NCBI GenBank assembly: GCA_001784735.1
Contig: MFSB01000010.1
Location: 1 to 7,029 of the forward strand
Reading direction: 5' to 3'
DNA: 7,029 bases
Origin: Candidatus Moranbacteria bacterium RIFCSPLOWO2_12_FULL_48_12
GTDB lineage: Bacteria; Patescibacteriota; Minisyncoccia; Moranbacterales; UBA1568
Shown here: positions 1 through 5,633 of the stretch, one piece after another
Numbering within the stretch: the stretch's first letter is position 1
Layout: every line of letters starts with the position of its first letter
Notes under the pieces: generated by a model
Seen by the model: only the letters and a program-made list of their open reading frames with translations
Database searches by the model: none
What the model was told of the DNA's origin: nothing
Position numbers and translations under genes: made by a program

Positions 1-288
1 GATTTGGCTGTGGCTACGAAAGAACTGATCGAATCGGGTGACAGTTTCGGGACATATCACCTGGTAAATACGGGGGGCGTCACCTGGTATGAGGCTGCCA
101 AGGAGCTCTATGCACAGGCGCATATTGGAGTTACAATACAGCCTGTGGGGAGCGACGTCTTTCTGCGCAAGGCTCTGCGTCCGAGGTGCTCGACGCTTCT
201 CAATACCAAGCGTCCGCTTCTCAGGCCATACCAGGAAGCATTGAAGGAATATCTCTCTGAAATGCAAAATGAAAAAATAAAAGTGTAA
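1..288 (+). CDS. rmlD: dTDP-4-dehydrorhamnose reductase, C-terminal part (5' end outside window)
   Basis: RmlD reduces dTDP-4-dehydro-L-rhamnose to dTDP-L-rhamnose with NAD(P)H, the last step of dTDP-rhamnose synthesis in the cytoplasm. Frame 1 is open from the first base to TAA at 286-288, giving 95 residues, about a third of the usual length near 290. The catalytic Rossmann part (GxxGxxG, YxxxK) lies upstream and is not visible. Recognisable C-terminal features are GTYHLVNTGGVTWYEAAKEL (codons 17-36), which matches the substrate-side 'YHLxNxGxxSWYEFA' segment of RmlD, and the ending 'LRPRCSTLLNTK...LRPYQEALKEYL', typical of the family. The TTG at codon 2 is not a true start, because the gene clearly continues upstream. 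The tail EMQNEKIKV after the conserved end is lysine-rich and unconserved. Finding rmlA downstream supports the call. Confidence 0.88.
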   Translation, partial: DLAVATKELIESGDSFGTYHLVNTGGVTWYEAAKELYAQAHIGVTIQPVGSDVFLRKALRPRCSTLLNTKRPLLRPYQEALKEYLSEMQNEKIKV

Positions 289-305
289 AATGACAGTGTA
301 AAATG
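282..305 (+). repeat. 13-nt tandem duplication over the rmlD stop codon
   Basis: AGTGTAAAATG occurs at 282-292 and again at 295-305, a period of 13 nt. The first copy contains the rmlD TAA stop. This looks like a small slippage duplication. The rest of the rmlD-glyA gap to 383 is AT-rich, and I see no convincing promoter, hairpin or terminator in it. Confidence 0.6.
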
Positions 306-383
306 TAAAAATTTTTGAATACAGTGAGATATGATCTAATTTTCCCCTCATATATTTGAATTTTAGATTGTAATTTTTATTTT

Positions 384-440
384 ATGAAAAAGACACTCAA
401 GAAAACAGACCCTAAAATTTACAAGGCCATACAGGATTAG
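384..440 (+). pseudogene. glyA: Severed N-terminus of glyA ending at an in-frame TAG
   Basis: ATG at 384 opens an 18-codon frame, MKKTLKKTDPKIYKAIQD, that stops at TAG 438-440. It is in the same frame as the large glyA ORF. Read across the TAG it continues as LKRQQEGMELIPSEN, the normal N-terminal helix of serine hydroxymethyltransferase (E. coli: ...[21 protein letters not shown]). The TAG sits where E. coli has Glu, and GAG to TAG is a single base change. The coding sense up to the stop is intact, so the interruption is recent, is an assembly or sequencing error, or is read through. No Shine-Dalgarno sequence precedes ATG 384; the upstream bases are nearly all A and T. Confidence 0.75.
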
Positions 441-461
441 CTGAAGCGCCAGCAGGAGGGC

Positions 462-1703
462 ATGGAGCTCATCCCATCGGAGAATATCGTTTCTGAAGCG
501 ATACTGGAAGCCATGGGATCGATTCTCACCAATAAATACAGCGAAGGCTATCCGCACAAGCGCTACTATGGCGGGCAGAAGTATATCGATCAGATCGAGG
601 ATATTGCGCGTGACCGCGCCAAAAAGTTATTCGGCGTCCCATACGTCAATGTCCAGCCATATTCGGGAAGCCCGGCCAACTTAGCGGTGTATGTGGCCGT
701 ATGCAATCCGGGTGATACGGTGATGGGGCAGAGCTTGCCCGACGGCGGCCATTTGACGCATGGCTGGAAAGCCAGCGCCACCAGCATGTTCTATAATGCC
801 GTTCAATACCATGTGAAAGAGAACGGCTATCTTGATCTGGCAGAAATCGAACGCCTGGCGGTAGAGCACAAACCGAAACTCATCTGGGTGGGAGCGACGG
901 CATATGTGCGTGAGTTTCCTTTTCAGAAATTGGCGAGAATCGCCGATAAGGTAGGGGCGTATCTGGCTGCGGATATTGCGCACATTACAGGACTCGTTAT
1001 TGCCGGCGCACATGTCAGTCCGGTTCCCTATGTGCACATCATTACGACGACGACGCACAAGACATTGCGCGGTCCGCGCGGCGGGATGATAATGGTCACT
1101 GCCAAAGGCCTCAAGAAAGATCCGGATTTGGGGAAGAAAGTCGATCGGGCTATTTTCCCGAACCTGCAAGGCGGTCCCCATGACCATACGACTGCGGCCA
1201 TCGCTGTGGCTCTCGAAGAAGCCGCGATGCCAGAGTTTCGCAGATATGGAAAGCAGATTGTTTCGAATGCCAAAGCCCTCGCTTTGGAGCTCATAAAAAA
1301 TGGCATGCAGCTGGTAACCAATGGAACCGATAATCATATGATGCTTATGAAGTGCGGCAAAGGGCGCGGCATTCTCCTGGAAAAGGCTTTGGACGCAGTC
1401 GGTATTACCGTCAATAAAAACACCGTTCCTCGCGATCCTTCCTCACCGTTTTATCCGAGCGGCATCCGTCTGGGGACGCCGTCCATCACCACGCGAGGGA
1501 TGAAAGAAAAAGAGATGCGCGCTATCGGGAAATGGATCGCTTCGGTGTTTCACGTCATAGAGGCGTACGACTTGCCGACAAAAAAAGAGGAGATCGCGGG
1601 TTATTTGAAAAAGTTTGAGGCTGTGCTCGAGCGCAACAAAGAAATAAAGAAAATTCATAACTCTGTAAAGGCGCTCTGCAAAAAGTTTCCAGCATATCGC
1701 TAG
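462..1703 (+). CDS. glyA: Serine hydroxymethyltransferase (uninterrupted part, N-terminally short)
   Basis: GlyA is a cytoplasmic PLP enzyme that interconverts serine plus tetrahydrofolate with glycine plus 5,10-methylene-tetrahydrofolate. From ATG 462 the frame gives 413 residues; from the family-like start at 384 it would be 439 including the amber position, close to the usual 415-440. Visible motifs, numbered from Met462, are ELIPSEN (2-8, substrate-binding Ser), LTNKYSEGYPHKRYYGG (22-38, active-site Tyr), SGSPANLAVY (68-77), DGGHLTHG (94-101), ADIAHITGLV (170-179, PLP-contacting Asp171 and His174), TTTTHKTLRGPRGG (195-208, PLP lysine Lys200), FPNLQGGPH (232-240), TVNKNTVPRDP (316-326) and SGIRLGTP (333-340, carboxylate-binding Arg336). 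All catalytic residues are present. Only the first helix, which packs against the partner subunit in known structures, is lost when starting at 462. AGGAGG lies just 2 nt before ATG 462, too close for a normal ribosome-binding site. The gene ends with TAG 1701-1703. Confidence 0.93.
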   Translation: MELIPSENIVSEAILEAMGSILTNKYSEGYPHKRYYGGQKYIDQIEDIARDRAKKLFGVPYVNVQPYSGSPANLAVYVAVCNPGDTVMGQSLPDGGHLTHGWKASATSMFYNAVQYHVKENGYLDLAEIERLAVEHKPKLIWVGATAYVREFPFQKLARIADKVGAYLAADIAHITGLVIAGAHVSPVPYVHIITTTTHKTLRGPRGGMIMVTAKGLKKDPDLGKKVDRAIFPNLQGGPHDHTTAAIAVALEEAAMPEFRRYGKQIVSNAKALALELIKNGMQLVTNGTDNHMMLMKCGKGRGILLEKALDAVGITVNKNTVPRDPSSPFYPSGIRLGTPSITTRGMKEKEMRAIGKWIASVFHVIEAYDLPTKKEEIAGYLKKFEAVLERNKEIKKIHNSVKALCKKFPAYR

Positions 1704-1708
1704 TTTTT

Positions 1709-1857
1709 ACCCCGCACAACTTTCAAATTGAGTATGAAAAAGGATATGATTTTATACACGGTAACCCTGCCCGAAATGCTACGCAAAACGTTGCAGGCGG
1801 GGTCTACGGCTTTATTTAGTGGATATAGACTAATTCATTATTAAAGTTAAGCGGGGT
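1709..1857. repeat. Long-range imperfect inverted repeat in the glyA-rmlA gap
   Basis: ACCCCGCACAACTTT at 1709-1723 is the reverse complement of AAAGTTAAGCGGGGT at 1843-1857, apart from two adjacent mismatches (13 of 15). The GCGGGGT core also occurs at 1797-1803, so the left arm has two possible partners. The arms lie 149 nt apart end to end. They could be ends of a small non-coding mobile element or arms of an RNA fold. I see no convincing target-site duplication beside them and no coding sequence between them. Confidence 0.5.
1722..1750 (+). promoter_or_regulatory. Candidate sigma-70-type promoter for rmlA
   Basis: TTCAAA (1722-1727) and TATGAT (1745-1750) match four and five of the six consensus bases of -35 and -10 boxes and are separated by an ideal 17 nt. 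Transcription would start near 1757, just before the strong hairpin at 1764-1803, and leave a leader of about 130 nt before rmlA. The call is based on sequence pattern only; AT-rich intergenic DNA gives such matches by chance. Confidence 0.35.
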
Positions 1858-1886
1858 GCTCTTTTTTGTAGCATTTCGCAGACTCA
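1764..1886 (+). promoter_or_regulatory. Structured putative 5' leader of rmlA
   Basis: ACCCTGCC (1764-1771) pairs with GGCGGGGT (1796-1803) in an 8-bp stem with one G-U pair. Inside it TGCTACG (1777-1783) pairs with CGTTGCA (1789-1795) with one mismatch around the loop CAAAA. CGAAATGCTAC (1772-1782), part of this hairpin, is also the perfect 11-nt reverse complement of GTAGCATTTCG (1868-1878), which lies 8 nt before the rmlA ATG. A U6 run (1862-1867) adjoins that site. The two pairings compete for the same bases, as in attenuators and riboswitches. I recognise no known riboswitch class. There is no Shine-Dalgarno sequence directly before ATG 1887, so the site that would be masked is the ribosome landing region rather than a visible SD. 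Confidence 0.4.
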
Positions 1887-2696
1887 ATGACAAAAAAAGG
1901 CATGAAAGGAATTATTTTGGCCGGCGGGACGGGGACGCGGCTTCTACCGCTTACGGCAGTCACTTCCAAACAGCTTCTGCCGGTGTATGACAGACCGATG
2001 ATATTCTATCCTTTGAATACGCTTATCAAGGCGGGGATCAAGGATATCCTCATCATCGTCGCGCCTGATCATTCGGGGCACTTTTTGAATCTTTTGGGAT
2101 CGATGTTTGAGAAATTCGGTGTGCATATTTCTTTTATGGTGCAGAAGCAGACGCGTGGATTGGCAGACGCTTTCATTTTGGCCGAAGACTTTATTGACGG
2201 TGAATCGACGACGCTCATTCTTGGAGACAATATTTTCGAGGATGATTTTACCGAAGCGATTGAGACATTCGAGAAAGGCGGGCGGATTTTCGCCAAGGAA
2301 GTCGCTGATCCGGAGCGTTTCGGCGTGGTGGAATTCAGTAGCGATCATCAAGTGTTATCCATCGAAGAAAAACCGGCTCATCCGAAAAGCAGTTTCGCCA
2401 TTCCCGGTATTTATATTTTTGATCGCGCTGTGGTGGAAATCGCGAAGAGCCTCATTCCTTCGGCACGGGGCGAATTGGAAATTGTCGATGTGCATAAAAA
2501 CTACCTGGCCAAAGGACTGCTCGATGTGCGGGTCGTCAAGGGCGCTTGGTTCGATACCGGCACTCACGAATCCCTGTTTGAGGCGAGCCAGTTTGTGCGA
2601 GAACATCATTTTGCCAGAAACTTCCACCCGATGGTCAATGATGCAATACAGGAATTTAATGCGGAGTTCAAGAAAATCGTTTCTCTGAAAAAATAG
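1887..2696 (+). CDS. rmlA: Glucose-1-phosphate thymidylyltransferase (dTDP-glucose synthase)
   Basis: RmlA joins dTTP and glucose-1-phosphate to give dTDP-glucose and pyrophosphate, the first step to dTDP-L-rhamnose. The 269-residue product is slightly shorter than the usual 285-295, mostly at the C-terminus. It shows the complete nucleotidyltransferase fold: nucleotide loop LAGGTGTRLLPLT (11-23), TSKQLLPVYDRPMIFYPL (26-43) with the catalytic-loop Lys28, TRGLADAFILAEDFI (89-103), metal-binding LGDN (112-115), RFGVVEF (144-150), EEKP (160-163), GELEIVDV (195-202) and WFDTGTHESLFEAS (221-234) with the second metal Asp223. The start could be ATG 1887 or ATG 1902; the family usually begins at MKGIILAGG, which is the 1902 start, and neither has a good ribosome-binding site. 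It ends with TAG 2694-2696. With the rmlD end upstream it marks a rhamnose-donor locus. Confidence 0.93.
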   Translation: MTKKGMKGIILAGGTGTRLLPLTAVTSKQLLPVYDRPMIFYPLNTLIKAGIKDILIIVAPDHSGHFLNLLGSMFEKFGVHISFMVQKQTRGLADAFILAEDFIDGESTTLILGDNIFEDDFTEAIETFEKGGRIFAKEVADPERFGVVEFSSDHQVLSIEEKPAHPKSSFAIPGIYIFDRAVVEIAKSLIPSARGELEIVDVHKNYLAKGLLDVRVVKGAWFDTGTHESLFEASQFVREHHFARNFHPMVNDAIQEFNAEFKKIVSLKK

Positions 2697-2724
2697 CAGG
2701 GCGCAGGAGCGTGAAAAATTACTG

Positions 2725-2767
2725 TCTCGTATCCGCCCCGTACGCGGTCTCCAGGCCGGAGGCGAGA
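2725..2767. repeat. GC-rich hairpin in the rmlA-galU gap
   Basis: TCTCG (2725-2729) pairs with CGAGA (2763-2767) and TCCG (2732-2735) with CGGA (2757-2760), separated by a symmetrical 2x2 internal loop. A small CCG-TACG-CGG hairpin (2738-2747) can form in the apex. No T-run follows, so it does not look like an intrinsic terminator. It may be an mRNA-stabilising or processing hairpin between the two genes. No other signal stands out in the 85-nt gap. Confidence 0.35.
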
Positions 2768-2781
2768 GCATAAATCAAGTA

Positions 2782-3687
2782 ATGAATAGAGCAAAACGTA
2801 TGCACAACGATCAACCGCGGAAAATAAAAAAAGCGATTATTCCGGTGGCTGGTTTCGGGACGCGTTTCTTGCCAGCCACCAAAGCTCAGCCGAAGGAGAT
2901 GCTGCCGATAGTGGATAAGCCTGTGGTGCAATACTTGGTCGAGGAAGCGGTGGCTTCCGGTATCGAGGAAATTATTTTCGTGACGGGGCGGGGCAAGCGG
3001 GCTATCGAGGATCACTTCGATATTTCCTATGAGCTGGAAGACACGCTGGTGGAAAAGAATAAGCACGAACTTCTCGCAGTTGTCCAAAAAATATCGACGC
3101 TGGCCAAGTTTTCCTATGTGCGCCAGCCAGTACCGCTGGGTGACGGGCACGCCATACTTCAGGCGGCCCATCTCGTGGATGACGACGAATCAGTCCTCAT
3201 TATTTTCGGCGACTGCATCTATGACAGCGAGGTTCCAGCGGCGCGCCAGCTGATCGAAGCCTATGAGAAATATCGGGTACCGATCATCGGGCTTTCGGAG
3301 GTGGAGCTGGAAGATGTATCGAAATTCGGCGTGATTGACGGCGAGAAAGTGAATGAGCGCGACTGGAAAGTGACTCACATCGTGGAGAAGCCGACGCCGG
3401 AAGCAGCGCCGAGCCGAGCAGTCGCGGTGGGGAAATATATCATTACCAATGAAGTGTTTGAGGTACTGGCAAAAATGGAATCCGGAAAATCAGGCGAGAT
3501 CCGCTTGGCGGATGCTTTTGATATCATGCTGGAAAGAGGAATGCCGGTGTACGGGCGGAGACTCGAGGGGGAATGGCTCGATACCGGAGATAAGTTAAAT
3601 TTTTTGAAGACGACCATCCATCTCGGTCTCAAACATCAAGAAATTGGGGAAAAGTTACGCAGTTATTTGAAAAACCTTTCGCTCTAG
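2782..3687 (+). CDS. galU: UTP-glucose-1-phosphate uridylyltransferase
   Basis: GalU makes UDP-glucose from UTP and glucose-1-phosphate in the cytoplasm, supplying glucose (and, after epimerase or dehydrogenase steps, galactose or glucuronate) for glycan assembly. The 301 residues match the family length. Motifs in order are PVAGFGTRFLPATKAQPKEM (21-40) leading into LPIVDKPVVQYLVEEA (41-56), VTGRGKRAIEDHFD (67-80), PLGDGHAI (118-125), FGDC (142-145, metal Asp144), VEKP (201-204), KSGEIRLADAF (236-246) and EGEWLDTGDKLNFLK (262-276). Two details differ from textbook GalU: GDGHA instead of GLGHA, and GDC where GDD is common. ATG 2782 gives a charged 16-residue extension before the core; ATG 2800 is an alternative, and neither has a clear ribosome-binding site. 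Sequence similarity to RmlA next door is expected, as both belong to the same superfamily, but the KPVVQYLVEEA and EIRLADA signatures separate GalU. Confidence 0.92.
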   Translation: MNRAKRMHNDQPRKIKKAIIPVAGFGTRFLPATKAQPKEMLPIVDKPVVQYLVEEAVASGIEEIIFVTGRGKRAIEDHFDISYELEDTLVEKNKHELLAVVQKISTLAKFSYVRQPVPLGDGHAILQAAHLVDDDESVLIIFGDCIYDSEVPAARQLIEAYEKYRVPIIGLSEVELEDVSKFGVIDGEKVNERDWKVTHIVEKPTPEAAPSRAVAVGKYIITNEVFEVLAKMESGKSGEIRLADAFDIMLERGMPVYGRRLEGEWLDTGDKLNFLKTTIHLGLKHQEIGEKLRSYLKNLSL

Positions 3688-3714
3688 TTTTGGCCCAAGT
3701 TCTGGAAATATATT

Positions 3715-4407
3715 ATGTATTGGATATATCTTACCCTGTTCATTCTCGTTGTTCTCACGCCGAAAGTCATTGCTGAAGGAGTCCTTTTCCTTCGTGAGGA
3801 AGACGTGGAGTCGCTCATCATATTCTGCTTCGGGCTTTTTGCCTTTGTCCTCTATTTGGCAAAAGAAAAAGCACTGTGGCGCGTTTTTCAGGAAAAACTG
3901 CGCTTGCAGAAACGCACTCATCTGATTACGCGGGACTTGTCCGATTCTTATTCGTATATCGGCGGAATGAACCGGAAATTCGATATTGTGAAAGAGCTTA
4001 TCTTTCATCTGCCCCAGAGCATGGCAGAGATGCTCGTCAAGAGAGAGCCGGAGACCTACCAGCCGATCATTCAGACCGTGAAGCTTCTGGCCAAGGCTGC
4101 GATCGTATCGCTGCGTTTCGTCAATATGAGAACGAAAGACATCGAAAAGGCGGTAGAAAACGACCCGGAAGGAATATTTTCCGCTTTTGATGCGAAGACG
4201 CTTCTAGCATCCAAAAAAACATTCTGGGAGGAAGAGGGGTGCGTCGTGATACGCTCGCCGCGTCAGGCGAAAAATATGACGGCTTATATTATTTTTCCCA
4301 AAGCGACGAATCGGATAGATGACATAGAGGTTTTCAAAATTCTCGCATCGCAGGCGCTCCTCCTCTTCTGTATCGATCGATTCGGCGCGGCGGAAAGAAA
4401 AAAGTGA
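3715..4407 (+). CDS. Unrecognised protein: two membrane segments, coiled coil, soluble C-terminal domain
   Basis: I do not recognise a named family for this 230-residue protein. Two hydrophobic segments are visible at about 2-20 (YWIYLTLFILVVLTPKVIA) and 33-49 (SLIIFCFGLFAFVLYLA), joined by a short acidic loop, an arrangement that would place both ends on the same side, probably the cytoplasm given the lysine- and arginine-rich stretch after the second segment. Residues about 50-98 are charged and helical with heptad-like spacing, ending in SDSYSYIGGMNRKFDIVKEL. Residues about 120-222 alternate helix and strand with several hydrophobic strand-like stretches (AAIVSLRFV, GCVVIRS, MTAYIIFP) and a final helix. 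That pattern is loosely GAF-like (inference), but no cofactor or catalytic residues can be named. A GGAA about 8 nt before ATG 3715 is a weak ribosome-binding site. It follows galU by 27 nt and precedes the glycosyltransferase by 43 nt, so it is likely co-transcribed. It ends with TGA. Confidence 0.8.
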   Translation: MYWIYLTLFILVVLTPKVIAEGVLFLREEDVESLIIFCFGLFAFVLYLAKEKALWRVFQEKLRLQKRTHLITRDLSDSYSYIGGMNRKFDIVKELIFHLPQSMAEMLVKREPETYQPIIQTVKLLAKAAIVSLRFVNMRTKDIEKAVENDPEGIFSAFDAKTLLASKKTFWEEEGCVVIRSPRQAKNMTAYIIFPKATNRIDDIEVFKILASQALLLFCIDRFGAAERKK

Positions 4408-4450
4408 GTCCGCTCCCCCTTCCCTTTGTTGTTAGTTGTCAGCTAAACAT

Positions 4451-5623
4451 ATGCGCATAGGCATTGATGCTCGTTTTTACGGTTCGGTCGGGAAGGGGCT
4501 CGGCCGGTATACCGAGAAACTCATCGAACATCTGGAGGTATTGGACACGGACAACGATTACGTTGTTTTTTTGCGGCGGGAGAATTTCGACGAGTATGTG
4601 CCGAAGAATGCATGCTTCAAAAAAGCGCTGGCGCAGCATGCCTGGTACGGTTTTTCCGAGCAACTGCTTTTTCCGTTCTGCTTGCTCTTATTCCGTTTGG
4701 ATCTGGTACATTTCCCGCATTTCAATGTTCCTGTTCTCTACCCGAAGAAATTCATCGTGACTATCCATGATCTCATTCTCCTCCATTATCCGACGCGGAA
4801 GTGTTCGACACGCACAGCGTTTTTTTATCGGATGAAGTTTGCGGCCTATCGTTTTGTCATCGCGCGCGCTATTCGTCGCGCCGAGCATATCATCGCTGTT
4901 TCACATTTTACAAAGAGAGATATTCTTGATCGGTATCCGGCCGCGCGCGGCAAGGTATCGGTGACCTATGAGGCCGCTGATTCAGCGTGTCAGTTTCTTC
5001 CCTCGGAACAGACAGAACGTCTTTTTGGCCGGCTCGGATTGCTCCAAGGAGCCCCGTCAGATGCCCGCTTTCCCTTCGTGCGTGATATACTGAAACCATA
5101 TCTTCTGTACGTAGGGAATGCCTATCCGCATAAAAATCTTGAGGCGTTTTTGCGGGTGGCTCCTCTTTTTCCGGCGTATCAGTTCGTGCTCGTCGGCAAA
5201 GAAGATTATTTCTATCGGCGTCTCAAAAAAAGAGTAGAGGAACAGGATATCCGCAACGTCGTTTTTGCGGGGTTTGTCGATGATCGGGAACTCAGTGCCC
5301 TGTACCGCTTCGCCCTGTGCTATATCTTCCCATCGCTGTATGAGGGTTTCGGATTGCCGCCGCTCGAGGCGATGGCGCACGGGCTGCCGGTTCTTTCTTC
5401 CCGCTCGGGTTCACTCCCGGAAATCTTGGGTGGTGCCGCGCGCTATTTTGATTCCCAGGCGCCTGGCTCGTTTGAGGGTGAACTGAGAACCATGATGCAT
5501 TCAGAAACAGCGCGTCAGGAGCTTATTCTCCGCGGCTATCGTCAAGCAGCCCGCTTTAGTTGGGAACGGATGGCGCTCGAAACGCAGAAACTTTACACAT
5601 CAAGCATCAAAAACAAAGATTAA
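4451..5623 (+). CDS. GT4-family glycosyltransferase (GT-B fold, retaining)
   Basis: This 390-residue enzyme is expected to transfer a sugar from a nucleotide donor to a glycan or lipid-linked acceptor at the inner face of the membrane. The N-terminal acceptor domain begins MRIGIDARFYGSVGKGLGRY (1-20), with the glycine-rich loop typical of GT4, then VHFPHFNVPVLYPKKFIVTIHDL (86-108) and AEHIIAVSHFTKRDIL (144-159). The C-terminal donor domain shows YVGNAYPHKNL (220-230, phosphate-binding Lys228), FVLVGK (245-250), VFAGFVDDRELSALY (271-285) and FPSLYEGFGLPPLEAMAHG (293-311) with the Glu298/Glu306 EX7E pair. The closest general resemblance is to mannosyl- and rhamnosyltransferases of O-antigen loci, but donor and acceptor cannot be read from the sequence. 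A TTG at 4436 lies in frame upstream, but ATG 4451 gives the canonical family N-terminus and is preferred. The stop TAA is 10 nt from the next gene's start. Confidence 0.9.
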   Translation: MRIGIDARFYGSVGKGLGRYTEKLIEHLEVLDTDNDYVVFLRRENFDEYVPKNACFKKALAQHAWYGFSEQLLFPFCLLLFRLDLVHFPHFNVPVLYPKKFIVTIHDLILLHYPTRKCSTRTAFFYRMKFAAYRFVIARAIRRAEHIIAVSHFTKRDILDRYPAARGKVSVTYEAADSACQFLPSEQTERLFGRLGLLQGAPSDARFPFVRDILKPYLLYVGNAYPHKNLEAFLRVAPLFPAYQFVLVGKEDYFYRRLKKRVEEQDIRNVVFAGFVDDRELSALYRFALCYIFPSLYEGFGLPPLEAMAHGLPVLSSRSGSLPEILGGAARYFDSQAPGSFEGELRTMMHSETARQELILRGYRQAARFSWERMALETQKLYTSSIKNKD

Positions 5624-5633
5624 ACAGACCAAA

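Noticed and set aside
438..440. TAG reassigned to an amino acid throughout the genome
   Set aside because: glyA, rmlA and galU all end with TAG at the expected C-terminus, so TAG acts as a stop here. Local readthrough is not excluded.
681..1337. A 218-residue minus-strand frame inside glyA
   Set aside because: It overlaps the conserved catalytic core of glyA and its translation has no recognisable domain.
1764..1803. Intrinsic terminator of glyA
   Set aside because: The hairpin is strong, but no T-run follows it directly; the next bases are CTACGGC.
1709..1857. Integron attC site
   Set aside because: The arms contain GTTAAGC, which fits the GTTRRRY core, but the partner GCACAAC departs from RYYYAAC, and there is no integrase, cassette array or second site.
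4405..4407. TGA read as glycine, as in Gracilibacteria and Absconditabacteria
   Set aside because: None of the recognised genes has an internal TGA, and TGA ends the 230-residue protein at a sensible place. The standard code is enough.
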